Positions 36,387-46,347 of a DNA stretch of 64,000 nucleotides are shown here, piece by piece. The position numbers and the translations under genes were made by a program. Position 1 is the first letter of the stretch; each line of letters opens with the position of its first letter. Origin of the DNA: an uncultured beta proteobacterium (GTDB taxonomy: Bacteria > Pseudomonadota > Gammaproteobacteria > Burkholderiales > Burkholderiaceae); the NCBI GenBank assembly GCA_903944725.1, contig CAJASX010000065.1, positions 1-64,000 on the forward strand. Reading direction: 5' to 3'. Under the pieces are notes generated by a model. The model was given only the letters and a program-made list of their open reading frames with translations, did no database searches and was not told the origin of the DNA.

Positions 36387-37163
36387 TTAATTTTTCTCTG
36401 TGCGATAAAAAACAGGTTGTAGTAGTTTTGATGCTGCTGCATTATATCGATAGCCAGCCAAATTAAATTGCTTTAATGCAGCAGGATCGGTAAGCCGATT
36501 TTCAATTACAAACCGAGCCATCAAGCCTCGTGCCCGTTTTGCGTAAAACGAAATAATTTTGTATTGCCCTGCTTTTGCATCTTTAAAAACCGGCGAGACG
36601 ATGGGGCAATCGAGGTCTGCAGCCTGCAATACCTTAAAGTACTCCGCAGATGCTAAGTTAAGTAAAAAAGGATTTTTTTGACTGTCTAGTATTTTTTTCA
36701 GCGCTTGTGTGACCCGTTGACCCCAAAATTCATAAAGATTTTTGCCGCGTATGTTTTTGAAAGCGGTGCCCATTTCTAAGCGGTAAGGCTGCATTAAATC
36801 AAACGGCCTTAAGACCCCATAAAGCCCCGAAAGAATCCGCACATGATCTTGGGCAAAATCAAGCGCTTTCGCATTAAGGGTGCCGGCATCAAGCCCGTCA
36901 TATACATCACCATTAAAGGCAAACAAGGCTTGCTTGCTGTTTTCAGCAGTAAATTTACTCGACCAATCACGAAAACGGCCTACATTTAAAACCGCTAATT
37001 GGTCAGATAAACCCATCAACTGAGCCAATTGCTGGGGAGAAAGTGTTTTTAAACCAGCCGTTAATTTAGCCGCTTCTGGCACGAATTCAGGGAGCGTGTG
37101 CTTTTTTAGCTTTACTGGGGTTTGGTAATCTAAAGTCTTGGCAGGAGAAAGGATGATCAGCAT
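36387..37163 (-). CDS. yaaA: Peroxide stress protein YaaA
   Basis: 258 residues of the YaaA/DUF328 family. In E. coli YaaA lowers free iron and limits oxidative DNA damage during hydrogen peroxide stress and binds DNA through a helix-hairpin-helix. Motifs seen are MLIILSPAKTLDYQTP, FNGDVYDGLDA, ILSGLYGVLRPFDLMQPYRLEMG (as ILSGLYGVLRP and MQPYRLEMG) and SFYAKRARGLMARF. It is divergent from the aminotransferase gene with a very short gap. Confidence 0.94.
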   Translation of the reverse strand: MLIILSPAKTLDYQTPVKLKKHTLPEFVPEAAKLTAGLKTLSPQQLAQLMGLSDQLAVLNVGRFRDWSSKFTAENSKQALFAFNGDVYDGLDAGTLNAKALDFAQDHVRILSGLYGVLRPFDLMQPYRLEMGTAFKNIRGKNLYEFWGQRVTQALKKILDSQKNPFLLNLASAEYFKVLQAADLDCPIVSPVFKDAKAGQYKIISFYAKRARGLMARFVIENRLTDPAALKQFNLAGYRYNAAASKLLQPVFYRTEKN

Positions 37164-37177
37164 GGCACAATTTGATT

Positions 37178-38422
37178 ATGAAAATTCAAGAATCCTCCTA
37201 TTCTAGCGATAGCGCTCCAAATCTGAAAGATTCCGCAGCAATGGGCTTATTTCCGTCGCGCTTGCCACACGTCGGAACAACTATTTTCACTATTATGTCG
37301 GCGCTTGCCAGTGAATCAAAAGCAATTAATTTAGGCCAAGGTTTTCCCGACTTCCCCTGCGATCCCGATCTCATCGCCAAGGTAAGCACAGCAATGTTAG
37401 CGGGTCACAATCAATATCCGCCCATGGCTGGCATTGTTGAGTTACGAACTGCAATTGCTCAAAAAATTCTTGCTGAGTATGGCAAAAGTTATCAGCCCGA
37501 GACAGAAATCACCATTACCGCAGGAGGTACACAAGGCATTTTGACCGCAGTCTTATGCTGCGTTCATCCTGGTGATGAAGTGATTTTGTTAGAACCTGCT
37601 TACGATAGCTATCAACCTGCCATTGAATTGGCAGGTGGCAAGCCCATTGGTATTTCGCTCCAAGCCATCCGCAATCCTGAGGGTCAGGTCACTGCATACG
37701 AAATTCCTTGGGAAAAATTGAGTCAGGCGATCAATTCAAAAACGCGCCTGATGATGATTAACTCCCCCCATAATCCAACAGGCATGGTGTGGGGCAAGGC
37801 CGACTTAGATCGCCTAGCTAAACTACTAGAAAATACAGCTGTATTAGTTTGTAGTGATGAGGTCTATGAACATATGGTCTACGATGGACAAGCACACCAA
37901 AGCGTTGCCAGCCATCCACAGCTAGCCAAACGTAGCTTTCTCATTTCTAGTTTTGGCAAAACATATCATGTCACTGGCTGGAAAATTGGCTATGTCGCTG
38001 CCCCAGCCGCACTCAGTCATGAGTTTCGCAAAGTCCATCAATTTAACGTGTTTACAGTAAATACCCCAGTGCAATATGGCATCGCCCAGTATCTACAGAC
38101 CGCAGCCCACTACCAAAATCTACCCAATTTTTATCAAGCCAAACGTGATTATTTTCGCGCGGGGTTAGCCAATACCCGCTTTAAGCTCTTACCTTGCCCT
38201 GGCACCTATTTTCAATGTGTCGATTACTCTGCATTGACTGTGCCAGAAGCAAAATTAAACGAAAGTGATTTTTGCCGTTGGCTCACTACAGAAATAGGTG
38301 TCGCGGCAATTCCGGTATCGGCTTTTTATGCAAAACCCCTTGAATCAGGCGTCGTACGGTTTTGCTTTGCGAAGCAAGCAGAGACTTTAAAAAGCGCATT
38401 ATTACGCCTACAGCACTTGTAA
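37178..38422 (+). CDS. Pyridoxal-phosphate aminotransferase, YbdL/methionine aminotransferase type
   Basis: Class I/II aminotransferase of about 414 residues. Motifs: INLGQGFPDFPCDPDL (substrate arm), AGGTQGILTAVLCCVHPGDEV (cofactor phosphate loop), NSPHNPTGMVW, CSDEVYEHMVYDG, the Schiff-base lysine in SSFGKTYHVTGWKIGY, and the C-terminal arginine in VVRFCFAKQ. The closest type is YbdL/YbfL-like methionine or aromatic aminotransferase; this is inferred from HVGTTIFTIMSALA. The start is uncertain: ATG 37178, TTG 37172 or ATG 37241 (MGLFPSRLPHVG), the last being close to the usual family start and leaving room for promoters. Confidence 0.88.
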   Translation: MKIQESSYSSDSAPNLKDSAAMGLFPSRLPHVGTTIFTIMSALASESKAINLGQGFPDFPCDPDLIAKVSTAMLAGHNQYPPMAGIVELRTAIAQKILAEYGKSYQPETEITITAGGTQGILTAVLCCVHPGDEVILLEPAYDSYQPAIELAGGKPIGISLQAIRNPEGQVTAYEIPWEKLSQAINSKTRLMMINSPHNPTGMVWGKADLDRLAKLLENTAVLVCSDEVYEHMVYDGQAHQSVASHPQLAKRSFLISSFGKTYHVTGWKIGYVAAPAALSHEFRKVHQFNVFTVNTPVQYGIAQYLQTAAHYQNLPNFYQAKRDYFRAGLANTRFKLLPCPGTYFQCVDYSALTVPEAKLNESDFCRWLTTEIGVAAIPVSAFYAKPLESGVVRFCFAKQAETLKSALLRLQHL

Positions 38423-38452
38423 AATCTAACCAACAATTACTAAGGAATGAAG

Positions 38453-39175
38453 ATGCCCAAGCAAAATACCCCCATGGAAGTCTATAGTTGGGCGACGCCA
38501 AATGGGCATAAGGTTCATGTCATGATGGAAGAGTGCGGCTATCGCTTAGGACGCGATTGGGAAGCCTACGCGGTAAATATTGGCAAAGGTGATCAATTTA
38601 ATCCTGATTTTCTAACCATTAGCCCCAATAATAAAATTCCCGCGCTAGTTGACCCCAATGGCCCTGATGGCAAACCCATTCACCTTTTTGAATCGGGTGC
38701 AATTTTGCTCTACCTCGCAGGCAAAACTGGCCGCTTTCTACCTAAATCAACCCGCGATAAATACAAGGTGATGGAATGGTTGATGTTTCAAATGGGTGGC
38801 GTTGGGCCCATGTTAGGACAAAACCACCACTTTCGTCTCTACGCTCCTGAGAAAATTGATTATGCAGTGAATCGCTATACCAATGAAGCGAAACGTATTT
38901 ATGGGGTAATGGATCGACAACTTACCAAGCACCCATTTATTTCAGGTAAGGAATACACCATTGCCGATATTGCAATTTATCCATGGACCCGTAATTGGAA
39001 AAACCAAGGTATTGAATTAGATGACTTCCCGCATTTTAAAAAATGGTTTGAAAAAATTGGCGCTCGCCCTGCAGTTCAACGTGGCATGCAAGTGCTAACC
39101 GAATTTCGCAAGCCTCTAGTTGACGATACCGCAAAAGAGCAGCTATTTGGCACTACCCAATATAAAAAGCGCTAA
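38453..39175 (+). CDS. Glutathione-dependent disulfide-bond oxidoreductase (YfcG/YghU-like)
   Basis: 240-residue glutathione transferase-fold protein. The N-terminal thioredoxin-like domain contains YSWATPNGHKVHVMMEECG and the glutathione site SPNNKIPALVDP and LFESGAILLYLA. The all-helical C-terminal domain has GKEYTIADIAIYPWTRNW. It matches the Nu-class YfcG/YghU enzymes, which reduce disulfides with glutathione and lack the usual catalytic residues. I use the second in-frame ATG (38453), because AAGGA lies 6-7 bases before it but only one base before the first ATG (38447). Confidence 0.9.
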   Translation: MPKQNTPMEVYSWATPNGHKVHVMMEECGYRLGRDWEAYAVNIGKGDQFNPDFLTISPNNKIPALVDPNGPDGKPIHLFESGAILLYLAGKTGRFLPKSTRDKYKVMEWLMFQMGGVGPMLGQNHHFRLYAPEKIDYAVNRYTNEAKRIYGVMDRQLTKHPFISGKEYTIADIAIYPWTRNWKNQGIELDDFPHFKKWFEKIGARPAVQRGMQVLTEFRKPLVDDTAKEQLFGTTQYKKR

Positions 39176-39228
39176 AACAAGATAGTGCAAATCATTTAAT
39201 TTAGTCCCAATCTAACAGAGAGTATGAC

Positions 39229-40083
39229 GTGAAAATTCAATCAGTCGGAGTTATCGGCGCAGGCACAATGGGTAATGGTATTGCACAAGTTTGCGCAGTT
39301 GCAGGTCTTCAAGTCATGATGATCGACATGAACAATACCGCAGTTCAGCGTGGTCTAGATCAAATCAATACTAGCTTAGATCGCCTCATTAAAAAAGCGG
39401 TGCTTACTGCTGAGGCGAAAGAAATTGTCCTGCAAAAAATTAAAGGTAGCACTAACTATAATGATCTCGCTGGGCTATCAATAATCATTGAAGCTGCCAC
39501 CGAAAATCAGGCGACTAAAGAAAAAATCCTGCGGCAAATTGATGAGATTGTTAGTGCAGAAACAATTATTGCCACGAATACCTCTTCGTTATCGATTACT
39601 AAACTCGCAGCCTTAAATTCCAATCCAGCGCGTTTTATTGGTATGCATTTTTTTAATCCACCACCCTTGATGGCTTTGGTTGAAGTGATTCGCGGCCTAC
39701 AAACTAGCGATGCTACTCATAATGCGGTGATTGAAATGGCCAAATATATTGGCAAAGAACCCATCACCGTAAAAAATTCACCCGGCTTTGTCGTGAACCG
39801 TATTTTATTACCAATGATTAATGAAGCATTTTTTGTTTTAGCTGAAGGCCTAGCCAGTGCTGAAGATATTGATGCGGGCATGAAATTGGGCTGTAATCAA
39901 CCCCTTGGCCCCTTGGCCCTCGCTGATTTAATTGGCCTTGATACCTGTCTGGCAGTCATGCAGGTCTATTTTGAAAACTTTAGTGATTCAAAATATCGGC
40001 CCTGCCCACTTCTCCAAGAATTAGTAGCAGCCGGCTACTTGGGACGTAAAACTGGCCGTGGCGTATACCAATATGATGCGTAA
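39229..40083 (+). CDS. 3-hydroxybutyryl-CoA dehydrogenase
   Basis: 284-residue NAD(P)-binding enzyme, stand-alone form (Hbd/PaaH type). The Rossmann loop is VGVIGAGTMGNGIAQVCAV (about 6-24), the catalytic histidine lies in FIGMHFFNPPPLM with a glutamate close by in LVEVIRG, and PGFVVNRILLPMINEA is the interdomain signature. It begins with GTG; the nearby ATG is out of frame. It links acetoacetyl-CoA to 3-hydroxybutyryl-CoA, which fits with the phasin gene in the same window, but the physiological direction is unknown. Confidence 0.93.
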   Translation: MKIQSVGVIGAGTMGNGIAQVCAVAGLQVMMIDMNNTAVQRGLDQINTSLDRLIKKAVLTAEAKEIVLQKIKGSTNYNDLAGLSIIIEAATENQATKEKILRQIDEIVSAETIIATNTSSLSITKLAALNSNPARFIGMHFFNPPPLMALVEVIRGLQTSDATHNAVIEMAKYIGKEPITVKNSPGFVVNRILLPMINEAFFVLAEGLASAEDIDAGMKLGCNQPLGPLALADLIGLDTCLAVMQVYFENFSDSKYRPCPLLQELVAAGYLGRKTGRGVYQYDA

Positions 40084-40086
40084 AAT

Positions 40087-40578
40087 ATGACCCTTAAAGT
40101 AGTACGCATTCTGGGTTACGCGGGTCTCTTGCCCTTTATTGGCTTAGCACTTGTTATTCAGCTGGGGTCAACGCCGAATAATTTTCTGGCTGCTGAATCA
40201 TTAGCCGGATATGGCGCAGTGATTGTGGCCTTTTTAGGCGCCATTCATTGGGGTGCTAACTTACGCCTAATGGGCTCAGTAATACCCGTGACTAACTCGA
40301 CAGTGCCTACTGCCGAGCGGTGGAGCGAGCGTAATGTCTGGATCTGGGGAATTATTCCTGCGTTAACAGCTTGGCTTGCCTTGCATTTATATATTCCGGT
40401 TGCGCTACTCATTTTGGCCGCATTACTGCTGATTCAATTAGTGATTGATAAAACCACTTATCCCCACTACTTTAACAATGCCACAGCCTGCCAAGCATTT
40501 CTCAAAATGCGTACCCATCTCACCTTCGTTGCCATGGCGTGCTTGGCATGGGGTGCTAACGCAATACTCTTTGCTTAA
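40087..40578 (+). CDS. DUF3429 family membrane protein
   Basis: 163 residues with four to five predicted transmembrane helices. The conserved DUF3429 pattern is visible: LGYAGLLPFIGLAL at the start, GYGAVIVAFLGAIHWGANL mid-protein and a C-terminal hairpin WIWGIIPALTAWLAL onward. Function is unknown. It lies 3 bases after the dehydrogenase gene and 5 bases before rarA. Confidence 0.85.
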   Translation: MTLKVVRILGYAGLLPFIGLALVIQLGSTPNNFLAAESLAGYGAVIVAFLGAIHWGANLRLMGSVIPVTNSTVPTAERWSERNVWIWGIIPALTAWLALHLYIPVALLILAALLLIQLVIDKTTYPHYFNNATACQAFLKMRTHLTFVAMACLAWGANAILFA

Positions 40579-40583
40579 GTAAT

Positions 40584-41894
40584 ATGGGCGAGCTCTTTAA
40601 TACGCAGCCGCCGCCACCATTAGCCGAGGCTTTACGCCCTAAAACCATTGATGCCGTCATTGGTCAGACCCATTTATTAGCAGCTGGCAAACCCCTGAAT
40701 CTTGCCTTTGCTTCAGGCCAACCCCACTCGATGATTTTATGGGGGCCGCCTGGTGTAGGTAAAACCACTTTAGCGCGACTTTCTGCACAAGCCTTTCAGC
40801 GCGACTTCATTGCCATCTCTGCAGTCTTGGCTGGTGTAAAAGAAATTCGCGAAGCAATTGAACATGCCCAGCAAACCATGGCGCAATTTGGACGTCAAAC
40901 AATTTTATTTGTCGATGAAATTCACCGCTTCAATAAAAGTCAACAAGATGCACTCTTGCCCCATGTTGAATCAGGTCTCTTTACTTTTATTGGTGCCACT
41001 ACCGAGAATCCTTCCTTCGAAGTCATCTCAGCGCTGTTATCACGTGCGCAAGTCTATGTGCTCAAACCCCTTAGTGCCGATGAGCTAAAGCTACTCTTCA
41101 CCCGTGCCCGCGCTGCTGCAATCCCCGATATCACCTTTGATCCTAGGGCAATTGATGCCTTAGTTGCCCATGCCGATGGTGATGCACGCCGCTTACTCAA
41201 TTTAGTCGAACAAATTCGTAATGCCCTTTCTGCCCCAGGGTGCGAACTCAAACAAATTGATCAAGCTTACGTACAAAATACCTTGGCGAGCAATATCAGG
41301 CGCTTTGATAAGGGTGGTGATCAGTTTTATGATCAAATTTCTGCCTTGCATAAATCGGTCCGTGGCTCGCATCCCGATGCCGCACTTTACTGGTTATGCC
41401 GCATGCTCGATGGTGGTGCTGACCCGCGTTACTTAGCGCGCCGCATTGTGCGTATGGCCTGGGAAGATATTGGCTTGGCAGATCCCCGCGCGATTCAATT
41501 GGCCAACGATGCAGCCCAAACCTATGAGCGCCTGGGCTCACCCGAAGGTGAGCTAGCCCTTGGTCAAGCGGTAGTGTATTTAGCAGTAGCGGCTAAAAGT
41601 AATGCCAGTTACAAAGCCTATAACGCTGCACGCGCCTTTGTAGCAGGCGACCAAAGTCGTGAAGTACCAATGCATTTACGCAATGCGCCGACCAAGCTAA
41701 TGAAAGAGCTTGGTCATGGTCACACCTATCGCTATGCTCACGATGAGCCCCATGCTTATGCGGCGGGTGAAACCTATCTACCCGCCGACATGCCCGAGCC
41801 CCATTGGTATGAGCCAGTTGAGCGTGGCCTAGAAACCCAAATTGCCGAAAAAATGGCTTTTTTACGCCAATTGGACGTAGGCGCTAAGAAATAA
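40584..41894 (+). CDS. rarA: Replication-associated recombination protein RarA (MgsA)
   Basis: 436-residue AAA+ ATPase related to clamp loaders that acts at stalled replication forks. Walker A is [13 protein letters not shown] (about 53-65), Walker [22 protein letters not shown] (as [11 protein letters not shown], about 107-117), sensor 1 [11 protein letters not shown] and sensor 2 [12 protein letters not shown]. The tetramerisation domain follows with [14 protein letters not shown]. It is directly upstream of the SOS-regulated umuDC pair. Confidence 0.96.
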   Translation: MGELFNTQPPPPLAEALRPKTIDAVIGQTHLLAAGKPLNLAFASGQPHSMILWGPPGVGKTTLARLSAQAFQRDFIAISAVLAGVKEIREAIEHAQQTMAQFGRQTILFVDEIHRFNKSQQDALLPHVESGLFTFIGATTENPSFEVISALLSRAQVYVLKPLSADELKLLFTRARAAAIPDITFDPRAIDALVAHADGDARRLLNLVEQIRNALSAPGCELKQIDQAYVQNTLASNIRRFDKGGDQFYDQISALHKSVRGSHPDAALYWLCRMLDGGADPRYLARRIVRMAWEDIGLADPRAIQLANDAAQTYERLGSPEGELALGQAVVYLAVAAKSNASYKAYNAARAFVAGDQSREVPMHLRNAPTKLMKELGHGHTYRYAHDEPHAYAAGETYLPADMPEPHWYEPVERGLETQIAEKMAFLRQLDVGAKK

Positions 41895-41915
41895 GCAATT
41901 GCTAAAAAACTCCCC

Positions 41916-41939
41916 TATACTGTATAAAAATACAGTATA
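41916..41939. promoter_or_regulatory. LexA (SOS) box overlapping the umuD start codon
   Basis: A perfect 24-bp palindrome, TATACTGTAT - AAAA - ATACAGTATA, contains the E. coli-type LexA core CTGT-N8-ACAG. Its last base is the first base of the umuD ATG. TATACT inside the box may double as the -10 element, which would give a very short leader. Confidence 0.9.
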
Positions 41940-42364
41940 TGCAAAATTCATTTATTCGCCCCAAAGACCCGCTGCAAGTCGCTAGTTTTCCGCTCTACGC
42001 CTGCCCAGCCCCTGCCGGCTTTCCCTCGCCTGCCGCTGATCATTACGATAAACGCCTTGATCTAAATGAGCATCTGGTGCTGCATCCCGAAGCGACTTTT
42101 TTTCTACGCGTTAAGGGCAACTCAATGATTGGCGCTGGCATTCACGATAACGACTTATTGGTGATTGATCGCTCAGTCGAGCCCACTCATGGGCGCGTAG
42201 TCATCGCTGTAATTGACGGTGAACTTACCGTTAAGCGCCTACATCGACAGCGCGGCAAAATTATTCTCAAGGCTGATAACCCCAGCTATCCCGATCTGGT
42301 AATCGCCGCCGACCAAGAATTGCAAATTTGGGGAGTGGTATCGCATGTGATTCATAAACCATAA
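41939..42364 (+). CDS. umuD: DNA polymerase V protease-like subunit UmuD
   Basis: 141-residue LexA/UmuD-type S24 autoprotease. RecA-stimulated self-cleavage is expected at Ala26-Gly27 in APAGFPSPAADHY (E. coli cuts Cys-Gly at the equivalent place). The catalytic serine is in VKGNSMIGAGI and the lysine in GELTVKRLH. Cleaved UmuD' activates UmuC for translesion synthesis. SOS control is shown by the LexA box at its start. There is no ribosome-binding site upstream, which fits a near-leaderless message. Confidence 0.95.
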   Translation: MQNSFIRPKDPLQVASFPLYACPAPAGFPSPAADHYDKRLDLNEHLVLHPEATFFLRVKGNSMIGAGIHDNDLLVIDRSVEPTHGRVVIAVIDGELTVKRLHRQRGKIILKADNPSYPDLVIAADQELQIWGVVSHVIHKP

Positions 42365-42421
42365 CCTTGCAAATGGCATGCAGTTAAACGCCTTCTATCA
42401 ACTAGCTTCATTCTGATTGTC

Positions 42422-43735
42422 ATGCTCCAACCACTAAGCGCCCTACGCCCCACTTTTGCCCTTATTGATGCCAATAATTTTTATGTTTCTTGCGAACGGG
42501 TCTTTAATCCACAGTTAGAAAAAAAGCCGGTTGTCGTGCTCTCTAATAACGATGGCTGTATCGTCGCACGTAGCCAAGAAGCAAAAGATCTAGGCATTGG
42601 CATGGGTATACCTTTTTTTCAAGCTAAACACCTCATTCAAAGCCACGGTCTGATTTGGTTTAGCTCAAACTACACGCTCTATGGCGATATGAGCGCACGC
42701 ATGATGGCTTTGCTGGGTAGCTTTGCACCGCGCCAAGAAATTTACTCCATTGATGAATGCTTTCTCGATCTCACTGGCATGCATCGTGATGCTGTTAGTT
42801 ACGGTCAGACCATTCGTCGCTGCACGCGTCGTTACTTAGGTTTACCTACCAGTGTAGGCATCGGCAAAACTAAAACCTTGGCTAAATTAGCAAATCATCT
42901 AGCCAAAAAACGTGTTCAATATGGTGGTGTCTTCGATTGGCAAGCCTGTGAACCCTTAATGGAAGATTGCTTAATGGCCCAAATTGATGTCGGTGAGATC
43001 TGGGGCGTGGGCAAGCGCTTACGCATGCAATTGCGTGCCATGGCTATTACTACCTGCCGTGATTTGAAATACGCCCAAGTAAGCTTAATCCGTCAACGTT
43101 TTGGTGTCGTACTTGAGCGCACAGTAGCCGAGTTAAATGGCCTAGCTTGTCTCGCTTTAGAGGATACACAAATCAGCGGAGAAAAACGCAAACAGCAAAT
43201 TATTTCGAGTAAAAGTTTTGGTCAAGCTATTACGACATTGACCGATCTAAGTGCAGCTGTATCAAGCTACACTGCGCGTGCCGCAGAAAAATTACGGCAA
43301 CAAGACTCAATCTGCTCGCATTTAGTAGTTTTTATTCAAACAAATTCCTTTGCAGATCAACAAAAGCAGTATGCTAATAGCATCACCCTTCCGCTAGTTG
43401 TGGCTAGTAACGATACCCGCCGTTTATCTCAAGTTGCGCTTAGGGGTATCGAAAAAATCTATCGTCTAGGATACAACTATAAAAAGGCTGGGGTCATGCT
43501 ACTTGGAATACATCCCGCCACGCAACAACAGGGTAACTTGTTTGTGGCAGATCAGCATCAGCATGCTAGCAAAGTTATGCACGTCATGGATCACCTCAAT
43601 CAAAAATATGGTGCCAATACCTTAAGCCTAGCTGGTGCTGGCCTACAACAGCACTGGCGCATGCAAGCGGCCCAACGCACCCCTAACTACACCACCGCTT
43701 GGGCTGAATTAGCGCAAGCGCGTGCTGACCGCTAG
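42422..43735 (+). CDS. umuC: Y-family DNA polymerase V catalytic subunit UmuC
   Basis: 437-residue error-prone polymerase. Metal-binding aspartate in [18 protein letters not shown] (about 12-29), [14 protein letters not shown] in the fingers, the acidic pair in [13 protein letters not shown] (about 107-119), the [19 protein letters not shown] helix, and the little-finger domain with [16 protein letters not shown] sequence (here [11 protein letters not shown]). Follows umuD by 57 bases in the SOS operon. Confidence 0.96.
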   Translation: MLQPLSALRPTFALIDANNFYVSCERVFNPQLEKKPVVVLSNNDGCIVARSQEAKDLGIGMGIPFFQAKHLIQSHGLIWFSSNYTLYGDMSARMMALLGSFAPRQEIYSIDECFLDLTGMHRDAVSYGQTIRRCTRRYLGLPTSVGIGKTKTLAKLANHLAKKRVQYGGVFDWQACEPLMEDCLMAQIDVGEIWGVGKRLRMQLRAMAITTCRDLKYAQVSLIRQRFGVVLERTVAELNGLACLALEDTQISGEKRKQQIISSKSFGQAITTLTDLSAAVSSYTARAAEKLRQQDSICSHLVVFIQTNSFADQQKQYANSITLPLVVASNDTRRLSQVALRGIEKIYRLGYNYKKAGVMLLGIHPATQQQGNLFVADQHQHASKVMHVMDHLNQKYGANTLSLAGAGLQQHWRMQAAQRTPNYTTAWAELAQARADR

Positions 43736-43837
43736 GCACATCACTCAGCCACTCTTCCATCTTACCTAATAGCCAATACAATGAGCTATGGTTTGGTTTC
43801 AGCATGTTTCATTAATATTCATTTAAAGGAAATATCA

Positions 43838-44416
43838 ATGCGCAAAATTCTGGTTTTATTAGCAACTATAGTAAGCATGTCTGGCTTTGCTCAATTTGCC
43901 TATGCAGGCCCGAAAGTTGAAATGAAAACTACTCTGGGTAACTTTATTGTCGAATTAGATTCAACTAAAGCCCCTAAATCAACTGCTAATTTTTTGAATT
44001 ATGTCAAAAGCGGATTTTATAATGGCACTATTTTTCATCGTGTCATTGACGGCTTCATGATTCAAGGTGGTGGCTTTACTGCCGAGATGGTACAAAAACC
44101 CACGCAAGCACCGATTCCCTCAGAAGCCCAAAATGGCCTGAAGCATCAAGCCTATACCCTGGCGATGGCACGCACCTCCGACCCTGATTCCGCCACCGCA
44201 CAATTTTTTATTAATGTTAAAGATAATGAAGCCCTCAATTATCCCAATGCAGCAGGTAACGGCTATACCGTCTTTGGCAAAGTTATCTCTGGTATGCAAA
44301 CTATTGATGCCATTAAAAAAGTACAAACCACTACGGTTAATATGCCAGGCGCAGGACGCTTTGCCGATGTACCAACCGTACCCGTTGTCATCCAGTCGGC
44401 CACTATTTTGAATTAA
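43838..44416 (+). CDS. Periplasmic cyclophilin-type peptidyl-prolyl isomerase
   Basis: 192 residues from the ATG at 43838, which has AAAGGA nine bases upstream; the longer reading from 43781 adds 19 unlikely residues. The signal peptide is RKILVLLATIVSMSGFAQFAYA. The cyclophilin core shows IFHRVIDGFMIQGGGF, ATAQFFINVKDN and YTVFGKVISGMQTIDAI. Catalyses cis-trans proline isomerisation during periplasmic folding (PpiA-like). Confidence 0.94.
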   Translation: MRKILVLLATIVSMSGFAQFAYAGPKVEMKTTLGNFIVELDSTKAPKSTANFLNYVKSGFYNGTIFHRVIDGFMIQGGGFTAEMVQKPTQAPIPSEAQNGLKHQAYTLAMARTSDPDSATAQFFINVKDNEALNYPNAAGNGYTVFGKVISGMQTIDAIKKVQTTTVNMPGAGRFADVPTVPVVIQSATILN

Positions 44417-44457
44417 GCCAATCTACTTCTGCCAACCGACTGCTGCAATTACCCACG

Positions 44458-46290
44458 ATGATCTTGCTTGACGATGTTGAGAGCACCGCTGCGCTACCAA
44501 CCAGTCGCCTCTATCGCAACCCTAGTCAATACTGGGTTGCTAAAGAAGTTACAGAAATTGAACCTTGTCTCACAGCAATTCAAACTGCCACCCAACAAGG
44601 CCTGTATGTAGTGGCGGCCTTCGCTTACGAATTAGGCGCCCATTTACAAGACATTGAGCCACGACGTCACGCTCAGCCGACACAGCCTGCTGACACCTCT
44701 ACCGATCATCCTTTAATTGAAGCTTGGGCCTTTACGGCTGTCAACAAGCTTAGCAAAGCAGAGTTAGATCAATGGCTATTAGCAGAGTTAGCCCAATTAC
44801 CGCCAGACGAAGCCAGTGCTGGGGTAGCTAATTTAAGCGAGTCGCTGTCGGCCGCCAGCTTCGAAGCCGATATTGCGCGCATTCAAGCGTGGATACAAAG
44901 CGGTGACACCTATCAAATTAACCATACCTACCAAGTTCAAGGTGAAACCTATGGCGCACCACTAGCGCTCTATGCCCGTTTGCGCGCTCGGCAACCCGGA
45001 CGTTATGGTGCTTTTGTCGCGACACACTCCCGCTTTATTTTGTCGCACTCACCCGAACTCTTTGTCCAACGCACTGGCCAACAAATTGCTGCTATGCCGA
45101 TGAAAGGCACAGCCAATGCCTTTGAGAGTTCAAAAGCAGCCTTAAGCGCCGACCCAAAAAATCGGGCCGAAAATGTCATGATTGTTGATTTACTGCGCAA
45201 TGATCTTGGGCGCATTGCTGTCACTGGTAGCGTTACTGTGCCCGCTTTATTTGAAGTCGCTCGCCATGGTGATGTATTGCAAATGACCTCAACGGTCACC
45301 GCCCAATTACAGCCCGCCATCCAATTGCAGCAAATCTTGGCAGCGATTTTTCCTTGTGGCTCGGTCACTGGTGCGCCAAAAAAGCGCAGCATGGAAATCA
45401 TTCGCGCCCTTGAGCCCCAGCCCCGTAACTATTACTGCGGTGCCCTTGGCTGGTTTGATCCCAATCAAGACTTTGCCTTAAGCGTGCCCATTCGTACCAT
45501 CTTATTAAAGCGTAATGCCCAAACCCAAGCAGCCCATTTTGTCATGGGTGTTGGTGCGGGCATCACCAACGATTCAAGCCCATCAGCAGAATGGCAAGAG
45601 TGTCACGTGAAATCAAATTTTTTAAGGCATTTACCCAGTGGTGTGGGTTTATTTGAAACCATTCTGGTTACTGCAGGCCAAGCAATCCAAATTACTGCGC
45701 ACTACGCACGCTTAGCAAAATCGGCGCAGAGCCTAGGTATTCCCTTTGTGCAGTCTAGCTGGGATACCTCTTTAGCAGAAGCGCTTAAGCAAATTCCAAC
45801 CCAAGGTAACTTTCGCCTGCGGCTAGATTTATCACCAACTGGGCTGATGTCGTTTCGATTTGGCGAATTAGAAACACTACCACCGATAGTAAAAATATTT
45901 TGGGCAGATAAATTACTCCGTGATCCTGCCGAAACCATCATGCATTCGGGAAATTTACTTTTACAGCATAAAACTACTCAACGCCTAGTCTACGATACCG
46001 CATGGCAAGCGGCCGTAGCTCAAGGCGGTTTTGACGCTCTCTTTACCAATGAACAAGGCATGGTTACCGAGGGTGGACGAAGCTCGCTGTTTATTCGCCC
46101 CCAAGATAGCCAACAATGGCTAACACCACCACTCAGCGCGGGTGTCTTACCAGGATTAATGCGTCAACAATTGCTCACTGATGGTCGACGAAAAACCCAT
46201 GAAGCCAACCTGAGTGTTGCCGATGTTTTGGGCGCCGAAGAGATTATTATTTGTAATGCCATACGCGGCTTACTATCTGCACATTTTTAA
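44458..46290 (+). CDS. pabB: Fused aminodeoxychorismate synthase component I / 4-amino-4-deoxychorismate lyase (PabB-PabC)
   Basis: 610 residues joining two folate enzymes. Residues about 1-385 are PabB: PMKGTA with the active lysine (about 217-222), RAENVMIVDLLRNDLGR, FPCGSVTGAPKKRSMEII and GVGAGITNDSSP. From about 395 the sequence is a PabC-like fold-type IV aminotransferase: GVGLFETILV, the cofactor lysine in LLQHKTTQRLVYD, and FTNEQGMVTEGGRSSLFI. Together they make 4-aminobenzoate from chorismate and ammonia. The glutaminase PabA is not in the window. Linked by pathway to folC and folD. Confidence 0.94.
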   Translation: MILLDDVESTAALPTSRLYRNPSQYWVAKEVTEIEPCLTAIQTATQQGLYVVAAFAYELGAHLQDIEPRRHAQPTQPADTSTDHPLIEAWAFTAVNKLSKAELDQWLLAELAQLPPDEASAGVANLSESLSAASFEADIARIQAWIQSGDTYQINHTYQVQGETYGAPLALYARLRARQPGRYGAFVATHSRFILSHSPELFVQRTGQQIAAMPMKGTANAFESSKAALSADPKNRAENVMIVDLLRNDLGRIAVTGSVTVPALFEVARHGDVLQMTSTVTAQLQPAIQLQQILAAIFPCGSVTGAPKKRSMEIIRALEPQPRNYYCGALGWFDPNQDFALSVPIRTILLKRNAQTQAAHFVMGVGAGITNDSSPSAEWQECHVKSNFLRHLPSGVGLFETILVTAGQAIQITAHYARLAKSAQSLGIPFVQSSWDTSLAEALKQIPTQGNFRLRLDLSPTGLMSFRFGELETLPPIVKIFWADKLLRDPAETIMHSGNLLLQHKTTQRLVYDTAWQAAVAQGGFDALFTNEQGMVTEGGRSSLFIRPQDSQQWLTPPLSAGVLPGLMRQQLLTDGRRKTHEANLSVADVLGAEEIIICNAIRGLLSAHF

Positions 46291-46347
46291 CAATATTTCC
46301 CCCTCTAAAATGACTATCATCCACCTACTCCTAAAGCTTTACTCCCC

